The translations under genes were made by a program, and so were the position numbers. This document shows positions 7,744-15,813 of a stretch of 43,621 nt of DNA, in pieces. The stretch's first letter is position 1. Each line of letters opens with the position of its first letter. The stretch spans positions 1 through 43,621 of the forward strand of contig JANXYY010000006.1 of assembly GCA_025355805.1 (NCBI GenBank), in the 5' to 3' direction. The stretch comes from Actinomycetes bacterium (GTDB lineage: Bacteria > Actinomycetota > Actinomycetes > Nanopelagicales > Nanopelagicaceae). Below the pieces are notes generated by a model. It saw nothing but the letters and a program-made list of their open reading frames with translations, was not told the DNA's origin and did not search any database.

Positions 7744-8910
7744 ATGTCACGTTCCTTGGTCTTGCTTGGTTCAGGTGAGACCAGTCCGACGATGGTCACT
7801 CCGCATCAGCAAATCTTTCAATCGATTGCCGACGATAAACGCAATTCGTCGGTCTATCTCGACACCTCTTTTGGATTTCAAGAGAATGCCGATGAGATAT
7901 CGGAGCGCATCGAAAACTATTTTCTGAATTCAGTCGGCGTGAAGCTGAACCGGGCCAGTCTCAAAACATCCGATGACTCTCCGGCCTCCGTTGCCGAAGC
8001 GTTGGCTGCGGTTCGTGCCGCGCACTGGGTTTTTGCTGGACCTGGGAGCCCAACCTATGCATTGGGCGTCTGGCAACAGAGCGGGATGGCGGCAGCACTC
8101 GAAGACGTGCTTGATCGCGGCGTCGTCGTATTCGCGTCCGCTGCTGCGTTGACCGCCGGTACGCATACGGTGCCGGTGTACGAAATTTATAAAGTGGGCG
8201 AACGACCATCATGGCGTGAGGGCATGGATCTTCTAAGCAAAGCGACCGGACTTAAGGCTGCGGTAATTCCACACTTTGATAATGCCGAAGGTGGTACTCA
8301 CGACACTCGTTTTTGTTACTTAGGTGAACGGCGACTTTCCTTACTTGAAGAACAATTGCCCGTCGACACATTCATTCTGGGGATCGACGAACACACCGGC
8401 CTACGCATAGATCTCGATGAACAACTAGCGCATGTTTTTGGTCGCGGCGGTATGACGGTGCGAATGGGCGGTCATCTTTGGACGGTGCCAGCCGGCGAAA
8501 CGGTTTCCGTCGCAGATATTGCGGCTCATGCAGGCACGCGACTTGCAAATGTAAAAGTCGAATCCGCGGAACGGCTGAACTTGCGACACGTGGAAGAGAT
8601 GATTGAGTCGGGTCGAGTCAATGATGCGGTCGAGGCATTACTTAATTTGGACGAGATAGATCGAGATATTGATACGCGCGCAGTAGTGCACGCACTCATC
8701 ACCCGACTTGGACAGTTAGCCGCGAGCCCTCGAGTCGACGTGCGTTCGATCGTTGGTCCTTATGTGGATGCGCTTCTTGAGGCGCGACAACTGGCTCGTC
8801 AGAACAAACGGTGGGACGAGGCGGATAGCATTCGCGACCGATTAACTGAGTTGAAAGTCATAATCAAGGATGATTCCAACGAGTCTTCCTGGGAAATTGA
8901 ATTGACGTGA
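7744..8910 (+). CDS. Peptidase-S51/cyanophycinase-like protein with CysS-type C-terminal domain
   Basis: The 388-residue protein has two parts. Residues 1-255 resemble the peptidase E/cyanophycinase fold (class I amidotransferase-like): LLGSGETSP at the start, GPGSPTYAL (99-107) in the place of the GGNP motif, a possible nucleophile Ser132 in FASAAAL, PHFD (176-179) and GIDEHT (213-218). The usual glycines around the nucleophile (GCSAGA) are missing. Residues 338-384 match the C-terminal tail of cysteinyl-tRNA synthetases: EARQLARQNKRWDEADSIRD and a closing SSW. This tail is shared with CysS/YqeB C-terminal domain proteins. The function is unknown. It overlaps the next gene, a paralogue, by GTGA. 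The start has no clear ribosome binding site. Confidence 0.8.
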   Translation: MSRSLVLLGSGETSPTMVTPHQQIFQSIADDKRNSSVYLDTSFGFQENADEISERIENYFLNSVGVKLNRASLKTSDDSPASVAEALAAVRAAHWVFAGPGSPTYALGVWQQSGMAAALEDVLDRGVVVFASAAALTAGTHTVPVYEIYKVGERPSWREGMDLLSKATGLKAAVIPHFDNAEGGTHDTRFCYLGERRLSLLEEQLPVDTFILGIDEHTGLRIDLDEQLAHVFGRGGMTVRMGGHLWTVPAGETVSVADIAAHAGTRLANVKVESAERLNLRHVEEMIESGRVNDAVEALLNLDEIDRDIDTRAVVHALITRLGQLAASPRVDVRSIVGPYVDALLEARQLARQNKRWDEADSIRDRLTELKVIIKDDSNESSWEIELT

Positions 8911-9611
8911 ATCCTGGGCCACTTGCGTTGGTGGGATCTGGCGAATATTTGCCGGTAATGCTTGAAATTGAACGCGAGTTGCTTAATGGGCGCCCCAGCA
9001 AATATGTCCAGATTCCCCTTGCTGCTGGGCTCGAAAATGACGAATCGCTTGACTATTGGGTGCGCCTTGGTCAAGTTCAAGCGGAACGTTTAGGCGTCGA
9101 ATCGGTACCGCTTCGCGTCCGTGATAAAAAGGACGCAGACGATCCCGACATTGCGCAACTGGTCAAAGGCGCAGGGCTCATTTATCTATCAGGTGGCAAT
9201 CCCAGCCACCTGGCGAAATCCCTACACGAGACGGCTTTGTGGAGAGCAATCGTCAAGGAGTGGCAGGGTGGAGCGGCGCTCGCTGGTTGCAGTGCTGGCG
9301 CGATGGCGCTCACGGATTGGGTTCCAGCATTTCGCTTACCTATGCAAGAGCCAACGCGCGGCCTTGGCCTTCTACCGCATCTGCGAGTCCTGCCGCATTT
9401 TGATCGCATGTTCACGAGGATTCCCGAATTATTATCACGATTCTCCGACGTGCCAGATGGTGTAATTGTGATCGGGATTGATGAAGATACTGCGATGGTC
9501 GGTGGGCCATATCAGTGGACCGTGCAGGGACGGCAATCTGTTTGGTTGCTCAACGGTTCGCACCGGCAGGAGTTCCGCTCCGGGGATGTAGTTACTACAC
9601 CTAAAATTTAG
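8907..9611 (+). CDS. Peptidase-S51/cyanophycinase-like hydrolase
   Basis: A 234-residue single-domain relative of peptidase E and cyanophycinase. It keeps the full motif set: LSGGNPSHL (94-102), the nucleophile elbow GCSAGA with Ser129, LPHFD, and GIDEDTA. These enzymes are serine hydrolases that cleave Asp-containing dipeptides or cyanophycin; the exact substrate here is unknown. The GTG start overlaps the TGA of the preceding paralogue (GTGA), which points to translational coupling and perhaps a shared complex. With its classical active site it may be the catalytic partner of the upstream protein, whose elbow is altered; that is inference. Confidence 0.85.
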   Translation: MNPGPLALVGSGEYLPVMLEIERELLNGRPSKYVQIPLAAGLENDESLDYWVRLGQVQAERLGVESVPLRVRDKKDADDPDIAQLVKGAGLIYLSGGNPSHLAKSLHETALWRAIVKEWQGGAALAGCSAGAMALTDWVPAFRLPMQEPTRGLGLLPHLRVLPHFDRMFTRIPELLSRFSDVPDGVIVIGIDEDTAMVGGPYQWTVQGRQSVWLLNGSHRQEFRSGDVVTTPKI

Positions 9612-9690
9612 GCACGTAACGACGGCGTAAAGATTGCGAATCGTCTATCTCAATTAGCTACTTTTATCCACGACGTACTTATAGAGGAGG

Positions 9691-9696
9691 TACCTT
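9691..9696 (+). promoter_or_regulatory. Putative -10 box (TACCTT) for a leaderless start
   Basis: TACCTT fits the actinobacterial -10 pattern TANNNT and ends six bases before the GTG of the permease gene, which would place transcription start at or next to the start codon. A GAGGAGG at 9684-9690 is 12 bases from the GTG, too far for a good ribosome binding site. Confidence 0.5.
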
Positions 9697-9702
9697 TCTG
9701 CA

Positions 9703-12054
9703 GTGACAACTTCGTGGTCAGATGCCGGTACTCCACCTGTTCCACTCGCGCCTCATACCCACGCGAAGGACTCGATCAGTTACCGACTCAAACGGAAGCT
9801 ACTCGGATATCCGCTAACAAGGGACGCCCTAGGCCATCAACGGCTCACTAAAGTAACCGCGCTTGGCGTGCTCTCGTCGGATTGCATCTCATCCTCGGCG
9901 TATGGCAGCGAGCAGATTTTAGTCGCCTTGATTCCTTTTTTTGGCGTCGCAGCCTTTGCCATTCTGATGCCCATGACGTTGGTTATTCTTGCGGTGCTTC
10001 TTGTCGTCACCCTGTCATATCGAGAGGTTGTCTCGGTATATACCCACACGGGTGGCTCCTATGTGGTTGCCCGCGATAACTTTGGTCCCATAGTCGCGCA
10101 AGTGGCGGCAGTAGCATTAATGCTTGATTATGTTGTGACGGTCGCAATCCAATCGGCGGCGGGTACCGCAGCCCTTGTTTCAGCTTTTCCCGTATTAGGC
10201 CCGTGGAATCTGACCATAACAATTGGGGTAGTTCTCATTCTCTTTTACGGGAATGTACGCGGCGTTCGAGAGGCAGGAAAAGCCTTCGCATTCCCAACTT
10301 ATTTCTTCGTGGCTTCAATGTCCATCGTTCTGGTCGTCGGCTTGATTAGGGAGGCCACTGGTCATCTAGTTCGATATCCGATCCCCACACATGGCGTAGA
10401 GCACATCGGAACAGCGCACGGACTGCTCGCCTTGGGGTCAATTTTTTACTTACTGCGCGCCTTTGCAAACGGCGGCTCGTCCCTCACTGGTCTCGAAGCA
10501 ATCTCGAATGGGGTTAGCCTTTTTAAGCCGCCTGAAGGCCGAAACGCTCGCAGAACGTTGACCATAATGAGTGCAATTCTCGGTACTCTCGTTCTTGGTG
10601 TGTCCTGGTTTGCTTACAAGACTCATGCTTTTCCATATACCAGTGGGACACCGACTGTGATTTCGCAAATAGCGTCAAATATTTTAGGTCGCGGTGTCCT
10701 TGGTCACTCACTCTATTTGCTCGTACAGCTCGCGACCATGCTTGTGCTCTACACCGGCGCGAACACTCCTTTCAGTGGCTTTCCGTTCTTAGCAAACTTC
10801 ATCGCGGAGGATGGCTTCTTGCCACGGCAGTTAATGAAGCGGGGTCATCGACTCGCATTTTCCAATGGCATTATCGTGCTGACCTCTTTTGCGATTGCCT
10901 TGCTACTCGTCATCGGATCCCACGTAGATAAGCTCGTTGCATTCTATGCAATCGGCGTTTTTGTAGGTTTCACGATGGCTGGTTTCGGGATGGCAAAGCG
11001 TGCTTTTGTTCGGAAAGAAAATGGCTGGCGTCGGCGAATGGCGGTAAATCTTACGTCAGGCATAACGTCGATGATCATCGTCGTTATTTTTGCAGTCTCT
11101 AAATTCACCGAGGGCGCCTGGCTCGTGCTTCTAATCTTCCCAATCGCGGTCATTGGGTTGATTCGTTTGCATCGACAATACGTAAGAGAGAACGAGATTC
11201 TGGCTGTAAACGCGACGGCGGGTGCATCTACGAATATCGCACGACATGACATAACAGTCCTGGTTGATTCAGTTGATTTGGCCACCGCAGGCGCCGTGAG
11301 ATACGCGCGGAGTCTTCGGCCACATTCGCTTCGTGCTGTTCACTTTGTCGTCGATGATCAGCATGCTCAAGTCGTTCAGAAGGCATGGGCGGATTCCATG
11401 TCGGTCAGTGATATTCCTCTGTCTCTGATTGATTGTCCCGATCGACGACTTTCCAATGCTGTTGCGGATTATTCACTCCGAGTTACGGCCAATCAAGGCG
11501 TTGAGTTAACTCTTCTGCTTCCTCGTCGTTCTTACTCGCCCTTCCTGGGAAGACTCCTACACGACAACACCGCTGAAACAATCGCCAGGGGCGTTAGCCA
11601 ATTACCGCGTGTGGTTGCGACGATCGTTCCCTTTGATGTCGAACGGATCCTCGCTGTTTCAGAAGATGCGTCCGTTGCCATAGAGGCACTCGTTCCGACG
11701 GGACCCGTCGTCATTAAGGCGCGCGTCGTGGAGAGCGAGACAGATTGGTCGCCTACTAATACGGGGCCCGAGGGGCAAATTCCGATAGGTGAACTTAGGT
11801 GGCGTAAGCGGGCGATCATCGAGGGCAAGATCTCGGCGATGCGTGTTGCACCACAGGCGTCCTCACCTTCCCTGGAGGTAGAGGTATGGGATAAAACGGG
11901 TGGAATTACGCTTCATTTCTTGGGACGCGAGCGAATCTATGGACTAGCGGTGGGGGCCTCGGTTAGGGCTGAAGGGATGGTCGGCGAACACGATGGCGCC
12001 TTTGCCATTTACAATCCAAGTTACGTCCTACTGCCTGGCGGAACTCCACCGTAA
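9703..12054 (+). CDS. KimA-like APC-superfamily permease with C-terminal OB-fold domain
   Basis: The first 500 or so residues form an APC-type permease with about 12 hydrophobic helices; SSDCISSSAYGSEQIL (58-73), near the first helix, matches the KimA/YdaO-like group of potassium importers. A cytoplasmic part of about 160 residues (from NIARHDITVLVDS) resembles a universal-stress-like nucleotide-binding fold. The last 100 or so residues, starting near IGELRWRKRAIIEGKI, look like an OB-fold domain of a type that is a separate small protein near Trk potassium genes in other actinobacteria. Potassium uptake is the best guess; amino acid transport is the alternative. At 783 residues it is longer than usual family members (600-680). 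Confidence 0.8.
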   Translation: MTTSWSDAGTPPVPLAPHTHAKDSISYRLKRKLLGYPLTRDALGHQRLTKVTALGVLSSDCISSSAYGSEQILVALIPFFGVAAFAILMPMTLVILAVLLVVTLSYREVVSVYTHTGGSYVVARDNFGPIVAQVAAVALMLDYVVTVAIQSAAGTAALVSAFPVLGPWNLTITIGVVLILFYGNVRGVREAGKAFAFPTYFFVASMSIVLVVGLIREATGHLVRYPIPTHGVEHIGTAHGLLALGSIFYLLRAFANGGSSLTGLEAISNGVSLFKPPEGRNARRTLTIMSAILGTLVLGVSWFAYKTHAFPYTSGTPTVISQIASNILGRGVLGHSLYLLVQLATMLVLYTGANTPFSGFPFLANFIAEDGFLPRQLMKRGHRLAFSNGIIVLTSFAIALLLVIGSHVDKLVAFYAIGVFVGFTMAGFGMAKRAFVRKENGWRRRMAVNLTSGITSMIIVVIFAVSKFTEGAWLVLLIFPIAVIGLIRLHRQYVRENEILAVNATAGASTNIARHDITVLVDSVDLATAGAVRYARSLRPHSLRAVHFVVDDQHAQVVQKAWADSMSVSDIPLSLIDCPDRRLSNAVADYSLRVTANQGVELTLLLPRRSYSPFLGRLLHDNTAETIARGVSQLPRVVATIVPFDVERILAVSEDASVAIEALVPTGPVVIKARVVESETDWSPTNTGPEGQIPIGELRWRKRAIIEGKISAMRVAPQASSPSLEVEVWDKTGGITLHFLGRERIYGLAVGASVRAEGMVGEHDGAFAIYNPSYVLLPGGTPP

Positions 12055-12061
12055 TTGACTC

Positions 12062-12067
12062 TAGGCT
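12062..12067 (+). promoter_or_regulatory. Putative -10 box (TAGGCT) for a leaderless start
   Basis: TAGGCT ends six bases before the ATG at 12074 and there is no ribosome binding site, which supports a leaderless start for the PAP2 gene. Confidence 0.5.
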
Positions 12068-12073
12068 GTGACA

Positions 12074-12649
12074 ATGGGCAGCACTCTTTACCTAGATATT
12101 AATAATTTTTCGCGGCATACGTCATGGCTGCATACGCCGATGGCTGCATACGCTAAGTACGGTCTCGGTGTTTTTGCGATCCTGATGCTGATCGCTTGGT
12201 GGTATGCCCGACGCCAACCGGATCGTGTAATGGCGTCTGCACTTCTTGCTCCAGTTCTTGCCGTTCTTGCTTTTGTAATTAACCAGCCGGTGGCTGGTGC
12301 TGTCGGAGAGCAGCGGCCTTACAACAAGATTCCGAATGTCCTTGTGCTGCTAGTGAAAGGTCACGACTGGTCTTTTCCCAGCGATCACGCCATCTTGGCT
12401 GGTGCGGTTACGCTCACGCTGTTCTATGTTTCAAAACGTCTTGGCTTCATCTCGCTCGCGTTCGCCCTGTTAATGGCGTTCGCTCGGGTTTACGTGGGGG
12501 TGCACTATCCACAGGATGTTTTGGTCGGTTTAATCGAAGGAATCGTCATTGCGGCGGTGCTTAGGTTTGTCCTGATCTCCCCGGTGGCTTGGTTCGTCCG
12601 TTGGATGCGTTCGAGCAAATTCAGTTGGGTTTTAATCGCGAGCGATTGA
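12074..12649 (+). CDS. PAP2-family membrane phosphatase
   Basis: A 191-residue integral membrane protein with about five helices and the three PAP2 signature blocks: EQRPY (reduced form of KxxxxxxRP), SFPSDHA (the PSGH block, with the catalytic His) and ARVYVGVHYPQDVL (SRxxxxxHxxxD). Relatives dephosphorylate undecaprenyl pyrophosphate or lipid phosphates at the outer face of the membrane. The substrate here is not certain. A GTG two codons upstream (12068) is also in frame, but the -10-like box directly before it favours the ATG. The stop is nine bases from the mobA start. Confidence 0.87.
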   Translation: MGSTLYLDINNFSRHTSWLHTPMAAYAKYGLGVFAILMLIAWWYARRQPDRVMASALLAPVLAVLAFVINQPVAGAVGEQRPYNKIPNVLVLLVKGHDWSFPSDHAILAGAVTLTLFYVSKRLGFISLAFALLMAFARVYVGVHYPQDVLVGLIEGIVIAAVLRFVLISPVAWFVRWMRSSKFSWVLIASD

Positions 12650-12657
12650 GGCAAGAC

Positions 12658-13479
12658 ATGACATTCAGCGTTGTGGTTCTCTCAGGCGGTAGCGCCCGTA
12701 GATTAGGGCGGGATAAGGCGAGTACCACTATCAACGGAATCTCCATGATTGAAAGAGTCCTGCGTCCCATCTCGGATGAGGTCCAGGTGATTGTGGTCGG
12801 CGAATATTCGGAGAGCAATACCCGCGAAGTCATTATTACTCGCGAAGAGCCGATTGGGACCGGCCCCTTGGCTGCGCTGGCGGCGGGGTTGGGGCACGTT
12901 ACGAATGACAAGTTTTTACTCTTGGCTACTGATATGCCATTCGTCGGCGAATTGGGACTCGATCTATTGAAAATTTTAGATTGTGCTCCAGATGGAATCG
13001 ATGCAATAGTGCCAGTAGATAAACAAGGCAAACTTCAACCACTTTGCGCCGCGTATCGATCACAATCGGTACGGAACGCGTTGGCACGAATCGGTGATCC
13101 GACAAACGGTTCGATGAAACGCCTCGTCGATGAACTGCAATATCAAAGTTATAATCAGCAGGACGGTTGGAATCTCTCAGACGTAGATACTCTGCAGAAT
13201 CTCGAAGATGCGCGAAGGCACGCACATCTTATTGAAGGAGCGATAACGATGGACGATTGGATTATTGAAGTTAAAGCGGCTCTTGACTTGCAGGTCGACG
13301 TTGATGTTGACCTGCTGCTCGATGTGGCTCGCGATGCCGCCCACAATGTGACTCGTCCCGCGGCACCGATAACTACTTACCTTTTAGGCATTGCAGTTGC
13401 CAACGGCGCCGACGTAAAAATTGCCGCAGCGGTAATTCAGCAATTAGCGACGTCGCGGAATAAATCACAAGGGAATTAG
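12658..13479 (+). CDS. mobA: Molybdenum cofactor guanylyltransferase MobA with DUF6457 C-terminal domain
   Basis: Residues 1-190 are a MobA-type nucleotidyltransferase: LSGGSARRLGRDKA (8-21) binds GTP, GTGPLAALAAGL (67-78) follows, and ATDMPF (90-95) supplies the metal-binding Asp. The enzyme adds GMP to molybdopterin to give the MGD cofactor of NarG. Residues 198-266 form a separate helical domain (DDWIIEVKAALDL, then VTRPAAPITTYLLG) matching DUF6457, which is fused to or encoded beside MobA in actinobacteria; its role is unknown. The frame extends up to 12589, but the ATG at 12658 has GAGG seven bases upstream and begins the nucleotide-binding strand directly. Its place next to the nitrate reductase region fits its role. 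Confidence 0.9.
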   Translation: MTFSVVVLSGGSARRLGRDKASTTINGISMIERVLRPISDEVQVIVVGEYSESNTREVIITREEPIGTGPLAALAAGLGHVTNDKFLLLATDMPFVGELGLDLLKILDCAPDGIDAIVPVDKQGKLQPLCAAYRSQSVRNALARIGDPTNGSMKRLVDELQYQSYNQQDGWNLSDVDTLQNLEDARRHAHLIEGAITMDDWIIEVKAALDLQVDVDVDLLLDVARDAAHNVTRPAAPITTYLLGIAVANGADVKIAAAVIQQLATSRNKSQGN

Positions 13480-13504
13480 GCCTTTCATTCCGGCCGCGCG
13501 GGGC

Positions 13505-13510
13505 TACTCT
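13505..13510 (+). promoter_or_regulatory. Putative -10 box (TACTCT) for a leaderless start
   Basis: TACTCT ends six bases before the ATG at 13517 in the 37-bp gap after mobA. No ribosome binding site is seen. Confidence 0.5.
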
Positions 13511-13516
13511 GCTGTG

Positions 13517-14602
13517 ATGACGAGTGCGGAGCGAACTGCGATCAGTAGTGCTGTTGCCACGCTTAATCCCGGTTATTTTGCTCTAGTCATGAGCACTGGC
13601 ATTCTCTCAGTCGGGATGCACAATGAGAATTTGCCTATTCTTTCGACAGTTTTACTCTGGATTTCGATCATCAGTTACCTCGTCCTGGTGGCCCTGAATA
13701 TCTGGCGAGCGATCGCGTTTCCTGCACAACTGCGCATCGATTTTGCAGATCCGCGTAGAGGCTTCGGCTTCTTCACCTTTGTGGCGAGTTCCGATGTGCT
13801 GGGCACCCGACTCGCCCTCGCGGGTGTTCACCGGTTCGCTTTTTTACTTCTCACCGTGGGCTGGCTCAGTTGGCTCGCGCTCGGATACATCGTGCCTTGG
13901 ACAGCACTGCTCGGCCGCGCTGATCGTCCAGTCCTTGCCGGCGCAAACGGGACTTGGTTCATCTGGGTGGTAGCCAGCGAGTCGGTCGCCGTGCTGGCCG
14001 CCAGCCTAGAGCCGACGGTGATTTTCGGACGGCGCGAGTTGGCGCTCCTTGCAGTTCTCTCGTGGTCGGTCGGAATCTTTCTGTACGGTGCTGCTGGCAT
14101 CTTCGTAGGCGCACGGCTGATGCTCTATCCGCTTAGTCCGATCGATTTGAACCCGCCCTACTGGGTGGCCATGGGAGCAACCGCGATAACAGTCCTCGCG
14201 GGAGCACGCATCGTCGAGATGGCCGAAGCTCCAATTGTCGTTGCCACACGTGGACTTATTGCCGGGCTATCGGTTGTCTTCTGGGCGTTCGGAAGTTGGC
14301 TCATACCCGTGCTCGTGGCCGCAGGCTGGTGGCGTCACGTTAAAAACCGGGTTCCGCTCCGCTATGAAGCGACTTTATGGAGCATCGTCTTCCCACTCGG
14401 AATGTACGGTGTCGCGGCGTACTACTTAGGTCAGGCCGATCATCTCCCGATCGTCGCCACAATTGGTCACACTGAAATTTGGGTGGCTCTCGGCGCGTGG
14501 ATTCTGACCTTCGTGGCCATGGTGGTTCACCTACTACGCACTCTGCTCTGGCAGCCGCAAATTTTGTTACCAGAGCAGAGTGCGCCGTTCCAGGCAACCT
14601 GA
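13517..14602 (+). CDS. TDT-family (TehA/C4-dicarboxylate-type) membrane transporter
   Basis: A 361-residue membrane protein with about ten helices. NPGYFALVMSTGILSVG near the N-terminus and the FFTFVASSDVLGTR block match the tellurite-resistance/dicarboxylate transporter (TDT) family, structurally related to SLAC1-type anion channels. In actinobacteria such genes often stand near nitrate reductase genes, so an anion such as nitrite, nitrate or a carboxylate is possible; the substrate is inference. A GTG one codon upstream (13514) could also start it. It converges with the hemerythrin gene at 11 bp, with no room for a terminator. Confidence 0.85.
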   Translation: MTSAERTAISSAVATLNPGYFALVMSTGILSVGMHNENLPILSTVLLWISIISYLVLVALNIWRAIAFPAQLRIDFADPRRGFGFFTFVASSDVLGTRLALAGVHRFAFLLLTVGWLSWLALGYIVPWTALLGRADRPVLAGANGTWFIWVVASESVAVLAASLEPTVIFGRRELALLAVLSWSVGIFLYGAAGIFVGARLMLYPLSPIDLNPPYWVAMGATAITVLAGARIVEMAEAPIVVATRGLIAGLSVVFWAFGSWLIPVLVAAGWWRHVKNRVPLRYEATLWSIVFPLGMYGVAAYYLGQADHLPIVATIGHTEIWVALGAWILTFVAMVVHLLRTLLWQPQILLPEQSAPFQAT

Positions 14603-14613
14603 ATAGAGAGCCG

Positions 14614-15348
14614 TTAGTTGGCGTTGTGCCCGATGCGAACTCGCCATACCTTGGGACCAGATTCGAGATAATTCCAATCGAACTTTCCGGTCTCCTCGGC
14701 CTCGAATTGGTAATAGAGCGGCTTGGGGTCGTGGTCATTCACAAGTACGAAGGCTTCACCGAGTGGCGTTGCTGCATACGTTTGAAAAATCAACTCATGG
14801 CGCGTTGCTGGCGGTTCATTTCGCACGTCTAATTCGTGGTCAGGGCCGGTTGGGGTTGGACCGGCCATTGGCAACAGCCGAGTCGGCTCACGGTAGGCGT
14901 TGAATCGTTCTTCCATAAAAGGAAGCAACGCCACTAGATCAACGTTCGGGTCGGCAGCGAGTGCGGGGAGCAGCAATTCGTTTTCTCGTCGCACGTGTCC
15001 AACAAAAATTTCTCGAATTGCTCGAGCGATTCCGGATGCATCAACGGCCGAAGGTGCCGTCCCCAGTTCTGCAGCGAGCGCAAGCAGAGTTTCATGTTCG
15101 AAGAGCATTCCAGCGACGAGCAAGCGCAACTCTTTGGAGCTCGCCGCCGCATAGAGCACGTCCTCCTCGGCACGTGCGTGCGGCACTATGTCATGAGCGA
15201 GTAACGCTTTAAGCGCAGCCAGTGCAGGTCCTTGTGATTGATCGGCTCGAGCACTCTCGATCACTTCTTCGACCCTAGCCGAGAGCGCGGCTTGCAGTTC
15301 AGTGTGGTGGTCGGTGATGGCACTGACCACGTCAGCGGTAATTGTCAT
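14614..15348 (-). CDS. Hemerythrin-like HHE domain protein with DUF2249 domain
   Basis: This 244-residue cytoplasmic protein has an N-terminal hemerythrin-like four-helix bundle with probable di-iron ligands His14/15, His52/57, Glu61/62, His85 and the pair His118/Glu122. A linker near 155-170 leads to a DUF2249 domain (173-240: LDVRNEPPATRHELIF, LVNDHDPKPLYYQF, WRVRIG). This pairing is found near nitrate and NO genes; roles in O2 or NO binding, or repair of iron centres, are proposed for relatives. AAGGAG seven bases before the ATG is one of the strongest ribosome binding sites in the window. It is probably the last gene of the leftward block from the regulator at 17601, though a hairpin-repeat array separates it from the preceding gene. 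Confidence 0.88.
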   Translation of the reverse strand: MTITADVVSAITDHHTELQAALSARVEEVIESARADQSQGPALAALKALLAHDIVPHARAEEDVLYAAASSKELRLLVAGMLFEHETLLALAAELGTAPSAVDASGIARAIREIFVGHVRRENELLLPALAADPNVDLVALLPFMEERFNAYREPTRLLPMAGPTPTGPDHELDVRNEPPATRHELIFQTYAATPLGEAFVLVNDHDPKPLYYQFEAEETGKFDWNYLESGPKVWRVRIGHNAN

Positions 15349-15390
15349 ATTGATACTCCTTGTGTTTGAGGGATTCTGGATTGGGGTTTA

Positions 15391-15465
15391 GTGAGCGGAG
15401 CCGCCGCTCAAGGTGAGCGGAGCCGCCGCTCACCGAAAAGCAGAGTGAGCGGAGCCGCCGTTCAC
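15391..15465 (-). repeat. Dispersed tandem hairpin repeat, three units (copy B)
   Basis: Three copies of GTGAGCGG-AGCCG-CCGCTCAC type lie at 15391-15410, 15413-15433 and 15445-15465; the first two have a 22-bp period. The middle unit is a perfect eight-base-pair hairpin with a five-base loop; unit three has one mismatch. Read on the minus strand, the order CTTTTCGGTGAGCGGCGG, five bases, CTCACC, TTGAGCGGCGG, five bases, CTCAC matches the array after tRNA-Lys except for the five-base block. It fills most of the 129-bp gap between two leftward genes. Confidence 0.85.
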
Positions 15466-15477
15466 GGAAGGGGAAAA

Positions 15478-15813
15478 TCAATGGGTCCAGCCAAGCAATT
15501 TTTTAGCTTGATCGCTCATGTCGTGTTCGGGGTCCCACGCGGGTGACCACACGACTTCCACCTCGACATTGCTGATGGTCGTGACTTGCCCAAGCAATTG
15601 ACGAATCTCTTCGGTGATGTAAGGACCAAGCGGGCAGGCGGGTGTAGTTAGCGTCATTACGACAAGGACTCCACCATCGGGGGCGATAGAGATATCGCGG
15701 AGCAGCCCGAGGTCGACGATATTGATGCCAAGTTCTGGATCGATTACCTCGTGCAGAAGTTCCGTCAACGTACCTTCCGTCGCCGGTGAGGTGAGTAGTT
15801 CAGTGAGTAACAT
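15478..15813 (-). CDS. MIP18-family (DUF59) metal-sulfur cluster assembly factor
   Basis: A 111-residue single-domain protein of the MIP18/PaaD/SufT group. VIDPELGINIVDLGL (23-37) and TTPACPLG (56-63) with the conserved Cys60 are diagnostic. Members help insert or repair Fe-S clusters in target proteins. Its likely clients here are the cluster-rich NarGH enzyme or the neighbouring regulators; this is inferred from position only. The start codon lies 14 bases inside the end of the upstream membrane protein gene, so translation is probably coupled. Confidence 0.88.
   Translation of the reverse strand: MLLTELLTSPATEGTLTELLHEVIDPELGINIVDLGLLRDISIAPDGGVLVVMTLTTPACPLGPYITEEIRQLLGQVTTISNVEVEVVWSPAWDPEHDMSDQAKKLLGWTH

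Noticed and set aside
9612-9702. c-di-AMP (ydaO-type) riboswitch before the KimA-like gene
   Set aside because: The gap is only 91 bases, no matching conserved blocks are seen, and the likely transcript is leaderless.
12621-13031. Leftward 136-codon frame opposite mobA
   Set aside because: It mirrors the codon structure of mobA and has no recognisable domain or ribosome binding site.
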